Below are positions 1 to 13,273 of a stretch of DNA of 64,000 bases, piece after piece; position 1 is the stretch's first letter, and each line of letters starts with the position of its first letter. The translations under genes were made by a program, and so were the position numbers. The notes beneath the pieces are model-generated. The model was given only the letters and a program-made list of their open reading frames with translations. It was not told the DNA's origin and searched no databases. Source of the DNA: Rhizophagus irregularis (Eukaryota; Glomeromycota; Glomeromycetes; Glomerales; Glomeraceae). The stretch is taken from positions 1,116,001 through 1,180,000 of the forward strand of contig NC_089458.1 of the NCBI RefSeq assembly GCF_026210795.1, written 5' to 3'.

Positions 1-375
1 TTCACCGCCTTGTCGATCTCTTCATTACAGCATTCTGAAAAAGCTTGACAGAGGAATGACGCTTAAGGATAAATATAGTTTCAAATATAGAACTTAAACG
101 AGACTTATACAGACTATGAAGGAGTATACTCTCTTTGATAAGGCAAGTGGAATCTATATTATGATTAATAAGATTACAGAGAAGTATTTGGTATATCTTA
201 AGTTCTGCGTACGCTGCCAACCTATCACTTGTTCTTATCGCTATAACATCACGTCTTGCTACCGCTAGACGCTAGTGGCTTAATTTCTAATGATGCTTCT
301 GAAGGGTAAGGTAAAGTTATCAGTATCATTTTTTAAGAATTCGCGATTTTTGCTCATAATTTTATCTTTTTATAG

Positions 376-562
376 ATTCTTATGCCGCGGCTGGTAGTAT
401 AGCTGAACAAGTCTTATCTGGATTTGGATCATTTCATTGAATGGTGAAAAATGCAAAATAGCTTGTTACAAAGTTAAGCTAGATGATGTATATAAAAACG
501 GCGTTAAAAAAGCTTTGGGTATTGTGTTTGGAAGCTGTGGTTTGGTTTTCTGTTTGGTTCGA
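376..562 (+). pseudogene. ABCB/MDR-type ABC transporter fragment
   Basis: This is a relic of a full-length ABC exporter of the ABCB (MDR1/Ste6) class, which pumps lipids, peptides or drugs across membranes. After an acceptor-like TATAG at 371-375, one frame reads YAAAGSIAEQVLSGFGSF, which matches the family segment leading out of an intracellular loop (usually YAKAGAVAEEVLS.IRTV..F). The next frame, from about 437, reads NGEKCKIACYKVKLDDVYKN and then GVKKALGIVFG, matching the following coupling helix and next membrane segment. The two halves lie in different frames with a stop between them, so the piece is broken. No nucleotide-binding domain is present and nothing recognisable follows 562. 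The 5' part of the gene may lie left of the window. Family assignment is from remembered family patterns; I am fairly sure of ABCB and unsure of the subfamily. Confidence 0.6.
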
Positions 563-1145
563 AAATGTCAGGAGTCAGGACACATTAAATTCAATTTTAA
601 TTATCCAACGTGTTCCAATGTGCGAGTTTAAAAATTCAATTTAATAATTGAATCTATCAAATTTCTGTTCTTGTTAGTAGTTTAAAGAATGTTAAATCAA
701 CTATTTTAGTTTATTGGAAAGATTTTATAATCCTGTTAGCGAAACTATTGCGATAGAAAATTCTAAGGTCCGATAAATTACTTTTACTGCGCCGCAAAAT
801 TAAAAAAGTACGTGTTATACTAAGTCAGGCACCAGAATTATCTTAATTTGGCTAGAATTAATTGAAAAATTATGGCCTAATTAGGCAATTTGTTCTAATT
901 TTAGCTAAATTATATGTTCAAGGGAAGAGTAAAATATTAGATTGGTGGCATAACGTCACTAGATATGAAAATTACACTATTAAACTGATGTATATTTTAT
1001 TTTATTTAAATTAATTTATTATTCAATTATTAGTTATACAATTTATTGAAATTTAACTATTTTTAGCTTTTATCTTAAATAAATTATAAATTTTTTTATT
1101 AAATTTATATATATATTTTTTTAAAATTATTGTATCTATCTTAAT
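563..1145. other. AT-rich intergenic stretch
   Basis: I see no gene here. The sequence is AT-rich with short runs of A and T, and it serves as the 3' flank of the isocitrate dehydrogenase gene that ends at 1146 on the minus strand. Confidence 0.6.
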
Positions 1146-3724
1146 TTAATTTTTATAGATTTTTTTCAAATTATTTGTAATATGTTCCAAAAATTCACCT
1201 GTAGTAACATAATGTTCTCTTTTTAAACTATAATATTTAATAAACAAAAAAAATATATATATATTTTTAGCAAATTAATATTAAATAAAATTTATAATAT
1301 TTAATAATAATAAAAAAAAAATTATAATTAACTTACTTTTTACCATGAATTGTTAATGCAAGATCTTTAGTCATTTTATTATCTTTGTCAACTGTATCAA
1401 TACAAACTTGTTCAAGATCATGAGCAAATTTTATTAATTTTTCATTATTATCTAATTTTGCTCTATGTTCTAATCCTCTTGTCCATGCAAAAATCGATGC
1501 TATTGGATTTGTTGATGTTTCTTTACCCTATAAATTTATAATTAAAAAAAATCAAATTTTTTATAAATAAATATAAACTAAAAACAAATAATTTCTTACT
1601 TGTTGAAATTGACGATAATGCCTTGTTACTGTCCCTATAAAAATAAATAATAATAATTAATATTACATTATAATAATTAACTATGATATTAAATAATATA
1701 AATAATAAAATTTTACCATGAGCAGCTTCGGCTTCTATTGTTTTTCCATCAGGAGTAAAAAGAACACTTGTCATTAATCCTAAAGAACCAAACCCTAAAA
1801 CAAAAATATATACATATTATTAAATAATTAAAATACTTGTAATTATACTCTTTTTTAAAAATTTTTTAGGATTACCTTGAGCTAAAATATCTGACTAATT
1901 ATTTTAAACATAAAAAATAAATAACTTGATTTTCAATAAATTTAATATTTAAACCAAATAAAGATTTACCTGAACATCTCTAAGAAAAAAATAAATAAAA
2001 TCATTTTAATTAAATTGGCTTTTAATAATTTTTTTTTTTTTATAAGTACTTACCCATCATAATTTTTACATGCCCAAACAAATCCTCCATTAGATTTAAT
2101 AGCCTGAGCAACCATATCATCTATAAGCCTATGTTCATACCAAATTTTCTTTGCATCAAATTTATCTTTATAATCCCTATAAATAAATATAAATATTATA
2201 TAAGAACTTTACCCTTTGTTCTTTTTTTTAAAAAAAAACAAAATAAGTTACCTATCAAATATTTCTTGAAAGATATCTTTAAACCGACCATCATATTTTT
2301 TTAAAATGGTATTTTTAGTACTAAGATACTAAATAATATCATAATTTTCAGTAAAAAAATATTAAATATCTTCTTTTAAAAAAAATAAAGTAATTTTAAA
2401 TTACCAAAGGCATTTCTTTACTCAACGCCATTTGGAAGCTACTATGTGCAAAACCACTTATAGACTAAAAAAATGAAATTATTTTAAGTATTATGAGATT
2501 TGCAAATACATCAACTTTTACAAATTAATTTATTTTACCTCATCTGTGTTATACATAGCCATTGTAACACCAGGGGACTAAATTTTATGAAGATTTTAAT
2601 ATTAAGCCTATTTTTTCATTTGATTTACTGGAACTTTAATTACCTTAAAGGAGAATACTACTTCTTCATGCGTTTTTGAATTATCATCTGGCACAAATTT
2701 CAAGAGAACTTTGCCTGGACGATCTATAAGCATTTCGGTGGCTTTATACTAATAAAGATACATTTTTGTTAATTTGTTAATTTTAAAAGTTGAGACATTT
2801 ACAAAAAATTTAATCTAGCTTGCCTGATCACCAAAAGCATGTCTACCGATAATGATAGGTTTATTCCAATTGGGAATTATTCTTGGAACATTATTCAATA
2901 AAATAGGTTCTCTATTAAAAAGATTAAAATTTAATAAAAATTTAAATAATAATAATTTATATAATAAATTAAAATTACCGAAATACGACACCATTTAAGA
3001 TATTACGAATAGTGCCATTTGGAGATTTCCACATTTGTTTTAAATTGAATTCTTGTAAATTTACAAAAAATAATATTTATAATTCATTAATTAAATTAAT
3101 TAAATTAAATATAAATTAGCCTAATTTATATTATATTTACCCTTAACTCTTTCTTCGTCTGGTGTAATTGTTGCACATTTAATACCAACATTATATTTTT
3201 TGATTGCTTCAGCTGCGTCAATGGTAACTTGATCATTTGTCTTGATAAAAAAAACAATTAATTAAAAACATTTTTCTTATTCAATAAAAATTTATTATTT
3301 CTTACAGCATCTCGATTCTCAATACCCAGATCATAATATTTGACGTCAATTTTGACATATGGGAAGATCAACTGTACAAAGAATTTTGATGAAGATTAAT
3401 TTAACAATCAAAAAAAAAATATCAATTATCTTAGTCAAAACCCGTAATTTTACGTCAGTCTTTATCTTTTCCCAAATAATTCGAGTCATTTCATCTCCAT
3501 CTAAGTCAACAACAGGATTTTCAACCACAATACGTTTATCTTGAGAATCTGAAAAAGAAAAAATAAAGGACTGCTGAGCCACAAAATCAAAATTATTTAC
3601 GTAGCATACACTTTCATTTACTGTACATACAAAAACGCCGATTTGATGATATTGCAAGTCCAATCCTGTTATAACCAACAATTGCTTGTCGAAATGTATT
3701 TAATCTTGATAAACCACCTGCCAT
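1146..3724 (-). CDS. NADP-dependent isocitrate dehydrogenase, probably mitochondrial
   Basis: The enzyme oxidises isocitrate to 2-oxoglutarate and makes NADPH. I read 17 exons: 3631-3724, 3454-3548, 3306-3371, 3141-3240, 2979-3051, 2824-2911, 2644-2748, 2539-2577, 2405-2464, 2252-2328, 2054-2176, 1970-1979, 1876-1894, 1717-1794, 1600-1634, 1337-1527 and 1146-1227. They sum to 1,335 nt (444 residues) with every phase closing, close to the usual family length. The first 31 residues are basic and rich in Ser/Arg like a mitochondrial presequence ([20 protein letters not shown]). Then come [40 protein letters not shown] and the NADP-IDH signature around NYDGDVQSDILAQG; the C-terminus [14 protein letters not shown] is typical. 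Exons of 10 and 19 nt lie inside the signature. The intron after exon 6 begins GCAAGC, so it looks like a GC-AG intron; the others are GT-AG. Product is near certain; the targeting is inference. Confidence 0.95.
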
Positions 3725-4248
3725 CCTTATTAAAAAATTTTTTTTGGGAAGCTATTTGTTGATAAAAAAAATGTTGCTTCATTTGCAATTTATAGTTGTG
3801 GGAGCATATACAGTACATCTATAAAATTTTCTGCTAATCTTGAGATTATCCATATCTAGTTAAAATTATCAGATAACGATAATCACCCCTTATTAGATTT
3901 GAGTGTCGGATCGCTATTCAAGCCGTTTTTTCTGTTAGTAATGTCAGTTATAGATAGCAACCATCATTGAATGATAATATTTTTTTTTGTAAATAAAGCC
4001 TCACTAAATTATATTGCATAATCTCTAATTTTTGTTAATTTTATTATTACGGATAATCATTTTTTAAAAAAATCATTTTTTAAATTTAACACGTGATATA
4101 TTTAGTACAATTTGCTAACGCTTTTTGCGATTTTAAAAACTAAATTAAAATATGACAATTATGCTTTAATATTAAGAATTATTATATCTCTTTTTGTATG
4201 AATCAAATCATAATAAAAAAAAAATTGTTTTGTTATAAAATTGTATCA
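3725..4248. other. Intergenic region upstream of the IDH gene
   Basis: No gene is seen. This stretch lies between the start of the isocitrate dehydrogenase gene and the stop of the chromatin-remodeller gene, both minus strand, so it should hold the IDH promoter and the remodeller 3' end. A CACGTG palindrome (E-box type) occurs near 4090; whether it is used is unknown. Confidence 0.5.
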
Positions 4249-7200
4249 TCATCGGATATTAATCCCATTTCTGAATTCTTTCAAAAGATTATGATCTAAT
4301 TTATCATTTTCTGCCAGTAAAGTTATATGACCCTCAATATCATAATTTAATGAAATTAATTTATGATATAATCTAGTTATAGCTATCAACCTTAATCCAA
4401 AATCTTCTTTACTCATCTGTATTTCATCAAATAATCGTATAAATTCCCTGATTTTATCGGCTGACACGTTAGAATTCCTCACATTCTGAATCGGACTAAT
4501 CGGACTATTATTTGTACTTTTGGAAGGTGTTATAGAACTTTGTCCGTTATTTTGAACAACTTGTTTCCCTTTATTTTTTGGACTATCTAATGTTGTGCTT
4601 GATGACTCTGAGGTATTCTTAGCTTCTGTAGCTTTTCTTTCTCCATTTTGCGGTTCCTTAGGATATTCGGGTTCTATTTCATCATCATCAGAAATTATGA
4701 CTATAGGTTCTTGAAGATTTAATAAAGGCTGATTATCATTAAGCTTTGGTGTTGAAACTTTATCGATTTTCTTCTTCAGTGCTTCAGCGCTAACCTCTTT
4801 AATTACGACACTTTTTGATCTTTCATTATGGAACTGATATTGTTGTTGAGATTGTGATTGTAGATCAGGCAGCTTAGATTGGATTGGATTAGTTGGCATT
4901 GAAATATTAATGCGGTTGTGATTATGCAAGGGAATATTTGTTATATTGTGAACATTGGGTTGCATAGAAACCATTGGTCGAATCGAAACATTCTGTTGTT
5001 GTGGTGTCGTTTTAGAAATATTTACAGGTTGCATAAGAGCATTATTGTTCATAGGTACTTTAATTTGTGATGGCTGAATATCTTTGGGTAAATTGTGATC
5101 ATGTGTATAAATTTTTTGGGTAGGAGTCATGTTTTGCTGCAGATTTGTTTTGTTTGAAGGTGCAATGGGTCGATGTAATGCAATCTGTTGCGGCGGTGGT
5201 GGTTGTTGTGGACGAATTATTGGCATTTGATGAACTTGATGATGAATTTGTTGATGAAATTGATATTGTTGTTGTAAGTTGTATGATTCAATATAATGCC
5301 ATTGGCTATGGCCATGGCTATTATAATGAGGATAACCATAGATTTCTTGACTATACGAAGTTGTTCCAGTTACGTTTTGATAACCCGGAGGAAAGGGAAT
5401 ATTTTGAAACTCAGTTCTACTAGTAGTAACCATTATTGGCATGTTGTCTAAGTAGCTATCATCCTGTCTTGATTGTCTTTGTCTCTTCGATTTTTGAACG
5501 TCATCTTTCTTTCTCTTTGAAAGTATGCCCTTAGAAGCTATCCCTGGCTTACTGTCAGATGTAATATCAAGAGCACTTGGATCTTCAGAATCATCATCGC
5601 CAGTATCTGATTCAGATGAGACAGTATCCTCCTTTTCAATGGGAACAAAATCAGGATCTATCGAACGTTTCTTTCCTTGTTTCTTTTTTGGTGTTGATAT
5701 ATCTCCTTCATAATAATCCTAAAAGGAAACAAATTAATTGATAAAATGCTATGAACGATCAATTTAGTTAAAAAGTGTAAATATGTTAATTACCACTTTA
5801 TTTCGTTTTCTGGCTCCTCTTCCTTGTAAAGGAGTCTCATCATTTGTAGTAGTACTTGCAACATGAGCCAAAAGTTTGGCCCAGAAGTCTCTTGATTCAA
5901 CAGATTCTCCTGTATGATCATCATCTGCAATAATTTTTTCTTCAACAATTTCTTGATTTTTAATATCCCAAATTCTTGCAAATGCAAACCCTGTTAAATT
6001 CTTTGATTCAGTAACTTGTTCTGTTGTTTTCATCTGACTACGGTCCAAAAGTTTTTCAATAGCTTCATCAGTATAAGTTCCTACGGGTTTTTCATTCTCA
6101 TCTTCACTAAATAAAGCTTCAGCACCATAACGAATAATATCATCGACTTCTTTGACATCAAGAATTTCATTATCCATCTTTTCTACAACTAATTCATTTT
6201 TTGCAAGTTTTATTTTTCCCTTTTCAACAATTTTTTCTAAGTTAAACAAGTTAAAATCCTTAGTATTATAATAATGATAATGATGATAATTTTTACAAAG
6301 TTTATATTACCTTCGATTGAAAATTGTGTAATAAACCTAAAAACTTTAACAGGCTAAAAAAAAAAGATATTCACATATGTAAGTATTAATATTTTACATT
6401 GAATAATAATTAAACATTTTTACAATTATTACTTTAAATTGACCAATGCGATGAACTCGACTCAGTGCTTGAATATCTTGATGAGGATTAAAATCAGGTT
6501 CAATTATAAATACAGTATCCGCGGCCACTAATAGTCATGTTCATATTAATAAAAAAAACAAATAGATACTTAAAAATATGGGAGAATTCATTTTAAGAAT
6601 AAAACATACTTAAATTTAACCCGACACCTCCGGCACGTGTAGACAATAAAAAAACAAATATATCAGAATCTGGAGCTTGAAATGCGTTGATGTTATGTTG
6701 TCTTACTTCATTATCAGTACCACCATCCTAATAAACCGATAATTATTAAGAAGAAGAAAAAATTTTACATAATTTGAAGAGCTTATTTAATGCTTACAAG
6801 CTTTACAAATTTGTATCCTAAATCCTCTAGGAATTCTTCCAATATAGATAACATTGAAACAAATTGAGAAAATATAAGCACACGATGGTTTGCTTCATGC
6901 AGTTTGATTAGCATATCCCGCAGAAGAATCAGTTTTCCACTTGTTTCGACAAGTTTTTTCTTACGTTCCTCCTCTTGTTCTTCAGTTCTTTCGTCTTCAG
7001 GATCAATTTCTTCACGATTGATTATATAAGGATGGCTAACTATTTGTCTTAGACTCATCAAAATATTTGAAAAACCTGTTGAACGATTCGCCCTACTGAC
7101 ATGTTTAAGAAAATCTGCATTCTTCTCAAGTGTTTCTTTATATATTGTTTTCTGTATTGGAGTCATAGAAATACGAACTATAACATCATCCTAGATTGAT

Positions 7201-10190
7201 CCCGAATTAGAATAAATAAATTAAAAGGAGAGAAAAAATAAATAAATAATCAAATAAAATCAAACCCAAAATTTGTATATGTATTTACCATTGGTGGAAG
7301 GCCTAGATTGACCTGACTCTTCGTACGTCTCAAAAAATAAGTTTTGAGTAATTTATGTAAAGCAGGTAATTGATCAACTGTGGGTAAACCCTGATACTCT
7401 TCCGCCAGTTTTTTTGGATTCTCGAATTCCTTATGACCAAGAAATTTTAATAAATTAAAGAGTTCATCAATACAGTTCATCATCGGAGTGCCTGAAAAAA
7501 AAAACAAGTTTTAATCTGAATAAAATTTAAAAGTATTTTTTTTTTTTTAATATAAAATCCAACTTAAGATACCTGTTAATAGTACTTTATGATATACATT
7601 GAATTTCATATCCAATATTTTGAAACGTAAGGAATCCTGTCCACTTTTCAGACTATGTGCTTCATCAACAACTAATACTTCCCAAAGAGGAACCTTCGAA
7701 AATGTTTTTGTATGTTGTTGTATCGCTTCTGGAGTAGTAATAACCACATGGCACTTTAAGTTAACTCCATCAGGGAACATTTCAAAATCTTCAACAACTT
7801 TCAAAGATTCTCTATCTCCATGATACTCAATTACATTTAATTCCCTTGCCCATCGCTTAAATTCACGAGACCAACCAGCTGTAGTAGATTTTGGTGCAAC
7901 AATAAGGAAAGGGTAACAATCCCTTTCTTTGTATAAAATCAGAAGAAAAACAATGATTTGTATTGTTTTCCCTAAAAGGAAAGATTAATTAAGTAAACTG
8001 GGGATTTGGAATAAAATGAATAATGCTAAAATATAAATAGTTATAAAGATTTTACCTAACCCCATTTCATCTGCAAGAATACAAGATATTTCATTACACC
8101 AATTATGTAATAACCAACTAATATATTATAATAAATAAACAAACAAATAAATAAATAAATAAATGTAAAAAAAAAAAATTCAAAATACGGTTAAAATAAA
8201 TAAACTCACTTCACACCATCTAACTGATAATCTTTAAGTGTGTTATCGAATTTTTTACTTTTCAAGTACGCAGGTTGAACTAAATGTGGGTCAAATGCTC
8301 TATCTATAAAGATATCAGGTTTCTCAATTGCATATGAATTTTTTCGAATCTGATAAGCTTTTTCAAACTTTTTTCTATCTAAATTTTCTATAGGTTCCCA
8401 CGTAGCTAAGGAAAAAAAAAAGAAAATTAATATATAGAATTAAATATTAATAAAATAAATACTTACCATCAAAATAGTTAAGACCCTTCCATTTAACATA
8501 AGCTTGTACTAGTGCACCTCTACCCAAATTTTTTTGTCCTTTTGTAAGTTGATCACGTAAAGTTATTTCACTTTTAAATTGTACATCAAGTATACGATGT
8601 ATTTTCGTCCAGTCTTCATGAATTACTTCTTCTTTTGTCAATTGTTCAGGTTGTGATTTAATATAAATATTATATTTATTTGGATTAACTCCATATAACC
8701 AAGGTCCAGGTACCCATTCAACTTGAATATAGGACAGATCTTTAAATTTTACAAGAAATTCATAATCTTCAATATTATCAGAATCTGAATTTATATCTTC
8801 AGATTGAGGTGTAGGTGTTTCTTGAGATTCTGAAATTTCCATTGATACATTATTTTTATCCGCAGGTACCTTTCTATAAGTCAAAATTTTATCTACCTTG
8901 TCTTCCCATTTAAGACAAAGATGACATTTCCATGATTCTCGATATGATATCATTTTATCTTTCAAAGTTTTTTCCTCATTCAAAATTGGCAAGCAACTTT
9001 CATGTGCAGCCTGAGTACAATACAAACATCTAAAGAAAACTTGTGAATCATCTGGATCTAAATTAGATGTAGAAACTTTATTTGATTTTTTAGAATCTTC
9101 TTTACTTTTGGAATTGTTATTTTCCTTGCCATAAGATTCTTCATGACAAATCATACATCTAGATATATGTGAATCTATTTTATTGCATTGTTGACAAATA
9201 ATCTTTGAATTTGTAGTCTTTCTAGAATAACAAATTGAATGAAAAGAACTGGAACAATATTCACATAAAACCAAAGACCCCTTTTCATTATTATGTCTAT
9301 TTGCTGCACCACCACATTTTTTACACCAATCAAGATGTGCAGAAATAAATTGTGGATTACTTGCTCTTGCAGTTGAAATAGGATCAATCATTGATTTTGA
9401 TCGATCCTTTGATGAACCACTTTCTGAATCATCGTCCTCAGAACCTTGATCTGAACTTCCCTCCATGGATTCACTATTACCTGAAAATTTATCTGTTTCC
9501 GAATCATCAACATCAACAACAACAACATCATCACCATCATCATGATCATCAGATTCTTGGTGATACTTTGATTTTTTATTAGAATTATTAAATTTTGAAA
9601 TTTTCTTATTCCGATTTGTCGATCGGCCATTCTTGCCATTAATAGATGTTAAAATTTTAAACCGTTTTTTTTCAGGATTACTATTAAAAGAAGATTTCTG
9701 TTTCCTCTTTAAATCATCTGGATCATTACCAAGACGACTCTTAAAATATTTTTCATCCGAATAATTAATACGATTCACCTTTCTTTTTGATCTAGTAGCA
9801 ATTGTTGATTCATTTGAATCATCTGAAGTCATTTGATCAGTATCATCTGAAGTTTCCATATCACTTAAACTTTCACTATCATCATCCGTTGATTCTCCAG
9901 TCTCCGAGGATTCAGAGATCACTTTTGATTCTTTAGCCTAAATACGTATATCAATTTTAATAAAAAAAAAAAGATTAAAATGATTATTATAATAATAAGT
10001 TATAAAAAAAAAAGATCAAGAGAAAAAAAATTGATTTTTTATTTACTTTTTTCCTAGCACTTCTAGTTTGAACCATATCTAAAATGGGATTATCTTCTTC
10101 GGAAGAACTCACGGATATTATTTTTCTCTTACGTTTAGGTGTTTGAGATGTAGATGCGACAGGTTGTCGCTTTAATTTTGGTCCCATCAT
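4249..10190 (-). CDS. CHD/Mi-2-type chromatin-remodelling ATPase
   Basis: This is a SNF2-family nucleosome remodeller, expected in the nucleus. Twelve exons close in phase: 10047-10190, 8467-9937, 8210-8405, 8056-8117, 7573-7971, 7289-7491, 6798-7190, 6610-6727, 6433-6527, 6311-6353, 5794-6236 and 4249-5718, giving 5,037 nt (1,678 residues). The N-terminus is basic then Ser/Asp/Glu-rich. Cys/His clusters at about 253-299 and 309-389 look like PHD-type zinc fingers, and chromodomain-like sequence ([29 protein letters not shown]) lies at about 438-538. The helicase shows DEMGLGKT (about 620-627), DEAH (727-730), LLTGTPMMN, and LSRVHRIGQ near its end at about 1041, followed by [13 protein letters not shown]. 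The last exon adds about 490 residues, with a Gln/His/Pro-rich part and acidic clusters, that I cannot assign. The closest named types are CHD3/Mi-2 and fission yeast Mit1; the exact orthology is not settled. Confidence 0.93.
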
Positions 10191-11516
10191 ATGATAAAAG
10201 TAATGTCCTCAATTTTTATATAATAAAGAAATTTGAGGGTTGAGAAAATAGATCAAAGAAGTGAAATTCTCAAATTGAAGATTAAAAGTTGTGAAAAACT
10301 TGTTACTCTTTTGAACTCAACAGTTTTTCTCTATTTATGATTTAGTTTACCTTCCTTTTTGATATAGGGATAGTGTAACACAATAACAATTCGTGTAACG
10401 TATATTTACCATATATGGTAATAGCACCATCAGTGAACAAGATAAAATCACGTAAATAAATCACGTGAATAGCTTTAAACACGTAAGTTAACTAATAAAA
10501 AGCATCATTGGAAAAAAAAAATTCATTGAAAAAAATCAAAAAATTCCGATTTTTTGATTTTTTGATTTTTTTGAACATTATTCATTATATATAAACTAAA
10601 TGATAGACTATTTACAATCTAACAAGCAACTCCTCAAATAATCTAAGTAATCTCATGAGTTCGTGTAACTTATCCATGATATTCATGTCGGAGAATGCAA
10701 TAAATCATTTTCCCGAACCGTATAAACTCTCAATACTAAAGATGATCTTGTAATCGTGTAACTTAACTACTCATTGTTCTAATCTCATCATTCCATTACC
10801 TAATTAACAATTTATGTCTTAACTATTTAATAAACTTACCTCTAAAAAAAGGTTTCAACATTTTGTATACCCACTATGTAATACTCTTGTTATATTAGAT
10901 TGAAAATTTTTATATGCATGCATATATTAACAATATGGTTTTTTACTAAAATATGTTTAAATTAGTATGAATTTAGCTCAAATATTTTTGAAAAATAGTT
11001 TTTAATTATATTCTTTATATATATTCCTTCATTATAAATTGTATAATTTATTAAATTAATCGAGTGAACCTATTTTTTGGGTAGGTAAAATTTAAACCAT
11101 GTCCCAAGCGAAGCGCCCTTTATAAATAAAAAAAATCATTATCATTATATTTATTCTCATTAAACTACTTTCATTCTATTTGATCGATTTAGTCTCATTA
11201 TTAAAAACAAACATTTCGAAACGTATAGGGATCGTTAAACAACATTTTAAACAAGTACAACCTCACTTTAAATAAAATGGTTAGATTTAAATTATTATGT
11301 TACAAAATATTCGAATATTATTAGATCAACGAAAAGGAAGAAAGTATAGAATTTTGGATTTGGAATTTATTAATATGAGCATCGCATCGCATCGCATTGC
11401 TGCCTAACAAAGCACAATTTGTTCACATGTTCTCGCTTCATAATCGGTAATTACAAATAAGATCCTCTGCATTATAATAAACCTAAATTTTTTTAAAAAA
11501 ATCCACAACAAATTAA
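10191..11516. other. Intergenic region upstream of the remodeller gene
   Basis: No gene is visible. The stretch is AT-rich and holds the promoter side of the chromatin-remodeller gene and the 3' side of the MATH-BTB gene. A TCACGTGA palindrome occurs near 10462 and a short direct repeat of TTTTTTGAT near 10550. Confidence 0.5.
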
Positions 11517-12768
11517 TTAAACTAATTGCATGATTTCATTATTATTATTATTATTATTAACTTCACTTGTTTCTCGCTTTATCTCCGGTTCTTCAGGTAC
11601 ATAAGCCAACAAGATCTCGGTATTCAACTGATGAAACATAGGATAATCATTCTTATTCTTAATAATCATTTTAAATTCATTAGTATTTCTAATGGTATGA
11701 AAGTTCTGTACCACATATTTCATAAATTCATCCTTTAAAATAGACCATTTCCAAGCATGTTTAAATAAATTCTCGGCACAAGTTGTCTGATTAATACCAC
11801 GAAAAATTTTTCCTTTAACTTGCTCTTCCAATTCCGTAATTAAATATTTATTCGCTATTCCATATAAATCCCAAATACTATCATTATTACTTAATTGAAT
11901 TTGATCTGTGTAAAGGAAGCTCAACATTTGAAAAACACTCGAGTAACTGAAATCTGTAATTTCAATATTATATTTGAACCCGTCCTTATTTGAGTTATTC
12001 TCCTTCCAAGGTCCATCTAACATTGTTTGAAAATAATCAGATCTTTTTTTAAGAATTGAACTCTTTGAATATAAATATTGTCCATCTACAGTTATTCTTG
12101 TATCAGCTCCAGATGGATTAGTTAATTCATCAATCCATAATGTGATTAAATCTTTTGGAATTTCTCTTTTTGGAAATGGGCTTTGTGAAACTAATTGTGA
12201 AAATTGAATTTTATTAAATCCTATACCAATTTTTAAAGTTTCCGGAACAGATACCCTTTTAATTATTTTACGTATCGCTAAGTTTTTTTTTTTTGAAAAA
12301 AAAAAAAAGATTTTAATAATAAAAGAAAAAAAAATTACGTAAAAAAAAAAAATGTTTTTCCACTTACATATTCTATTAAAAGTTTCATTTTCATAAATAA
12401 ATCTTGTTTTTTCTTTAATAATATTATTATCTATGCCCTTTAAATAAACTTTAAAGGGAAAAGCATTACGTCTAGCCTGATCAAATTTATTTCCTTCATT
12501 TTGATTACGAATCGCAATTAATATTAATGTACAATAATCGGGACTATTAACAGATATCTATTTTATTTATCATAAGGTGGAGAGAATAAATTAGTTAAAA
12601 ATTAATCAAATAAATGATTTTAAAAAAGATTTTACTTACAGGCTTAAAACAAAGTTGCCAAAAGATATTTGGAGAAGTTTCAAATCTTGGGGTGTATACT
12701 ACTTTACTTAACTCATGAGCTTTTAATATTTCAAATTCATAATAACATGAACCACCACATTCTTCCAT
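11517..12768 (-). CDS. MATH and BTB/POZ domain protein
   Basis: Three exons (12640-12768, 12368-12557, 11517-12277) give 1,080 nt and 359 residues with closing phases. Residues 1 to about 145 look like a MATH (TRAF-like) domain, with ETSPNIFWQLCFKP and a later YCTLILIAIRN strand. From about 190 there is a BTB/POZ domain: ADTRITVDGQYLYSKSSILK, then YFQTMLDG and FSYSSVFQMLSFLYTDQIQL, followed by a helical tail of the BACK-like kind. MATH-BTB proteins such as SPOP act as substrate adaptors for cullin-3 ubiquitin ligases; that role here is inference from architecture. The C-terminus ends in a run of Asn encoded by an (AAT)n-type repeat near 11540. The start codon is the first Met after the intergenic gap and precedes the MATH domain directly. 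Confidence 0.88.
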
Positions 12769-13273
12769 GATTTTTTAACGAGAGAAAAAAAAAATTATTC
12801 AAGATATTGTTTACATTATACATTTATACATTTCACGTTTTTCACGTTTTTTTTTCTCAGAATTTGGGATGTGACACATAATTAACTAACCGAACTAACC
12901 GGCAGATAAATCCGGACAGTTGGGTCGGTAATCAGGTGACGCACATGACGCTGCGAGTAGTCTAATGGAATGGAGTATCCAAAAAAAGAATTAACATAAT
13001 TAATATATTTTTATCAATAAATCATATCATATCAGTCAGTATTATTAAAGAAATCAATACAATACTGTCTTCACTTTGGATTGGGGGATTGATAGTTAAG
13101 CGATTAATGTAGAAGAGTTCTAGAACTTATCCGATTTATTTCATGACTGTTAACTTAAAATTGAAATACATAAACAATAAACATATGTTGTGTATAACTT
13201 TAAAATAGAAAACAGAGAAATATCAAATTTAGAAATATTTATAACTATCATAAATTAAATAAATTAAGAAAAT
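12769..13273. other. Intergenic stretch
   Basis: No gene is seen between the MATH-BTB start and the HMG-box stop. A less AT-rich patch at about 12880-12970 carries short CCGG-containing words but no recognisable feature. Confidence 0.45.

Noticed and set aside
2-220. Minus-strand open frame of 72 codons
   Set aside because: No recognised motif, runs off the window edge, and the protein looks like translated AT-rich noise.
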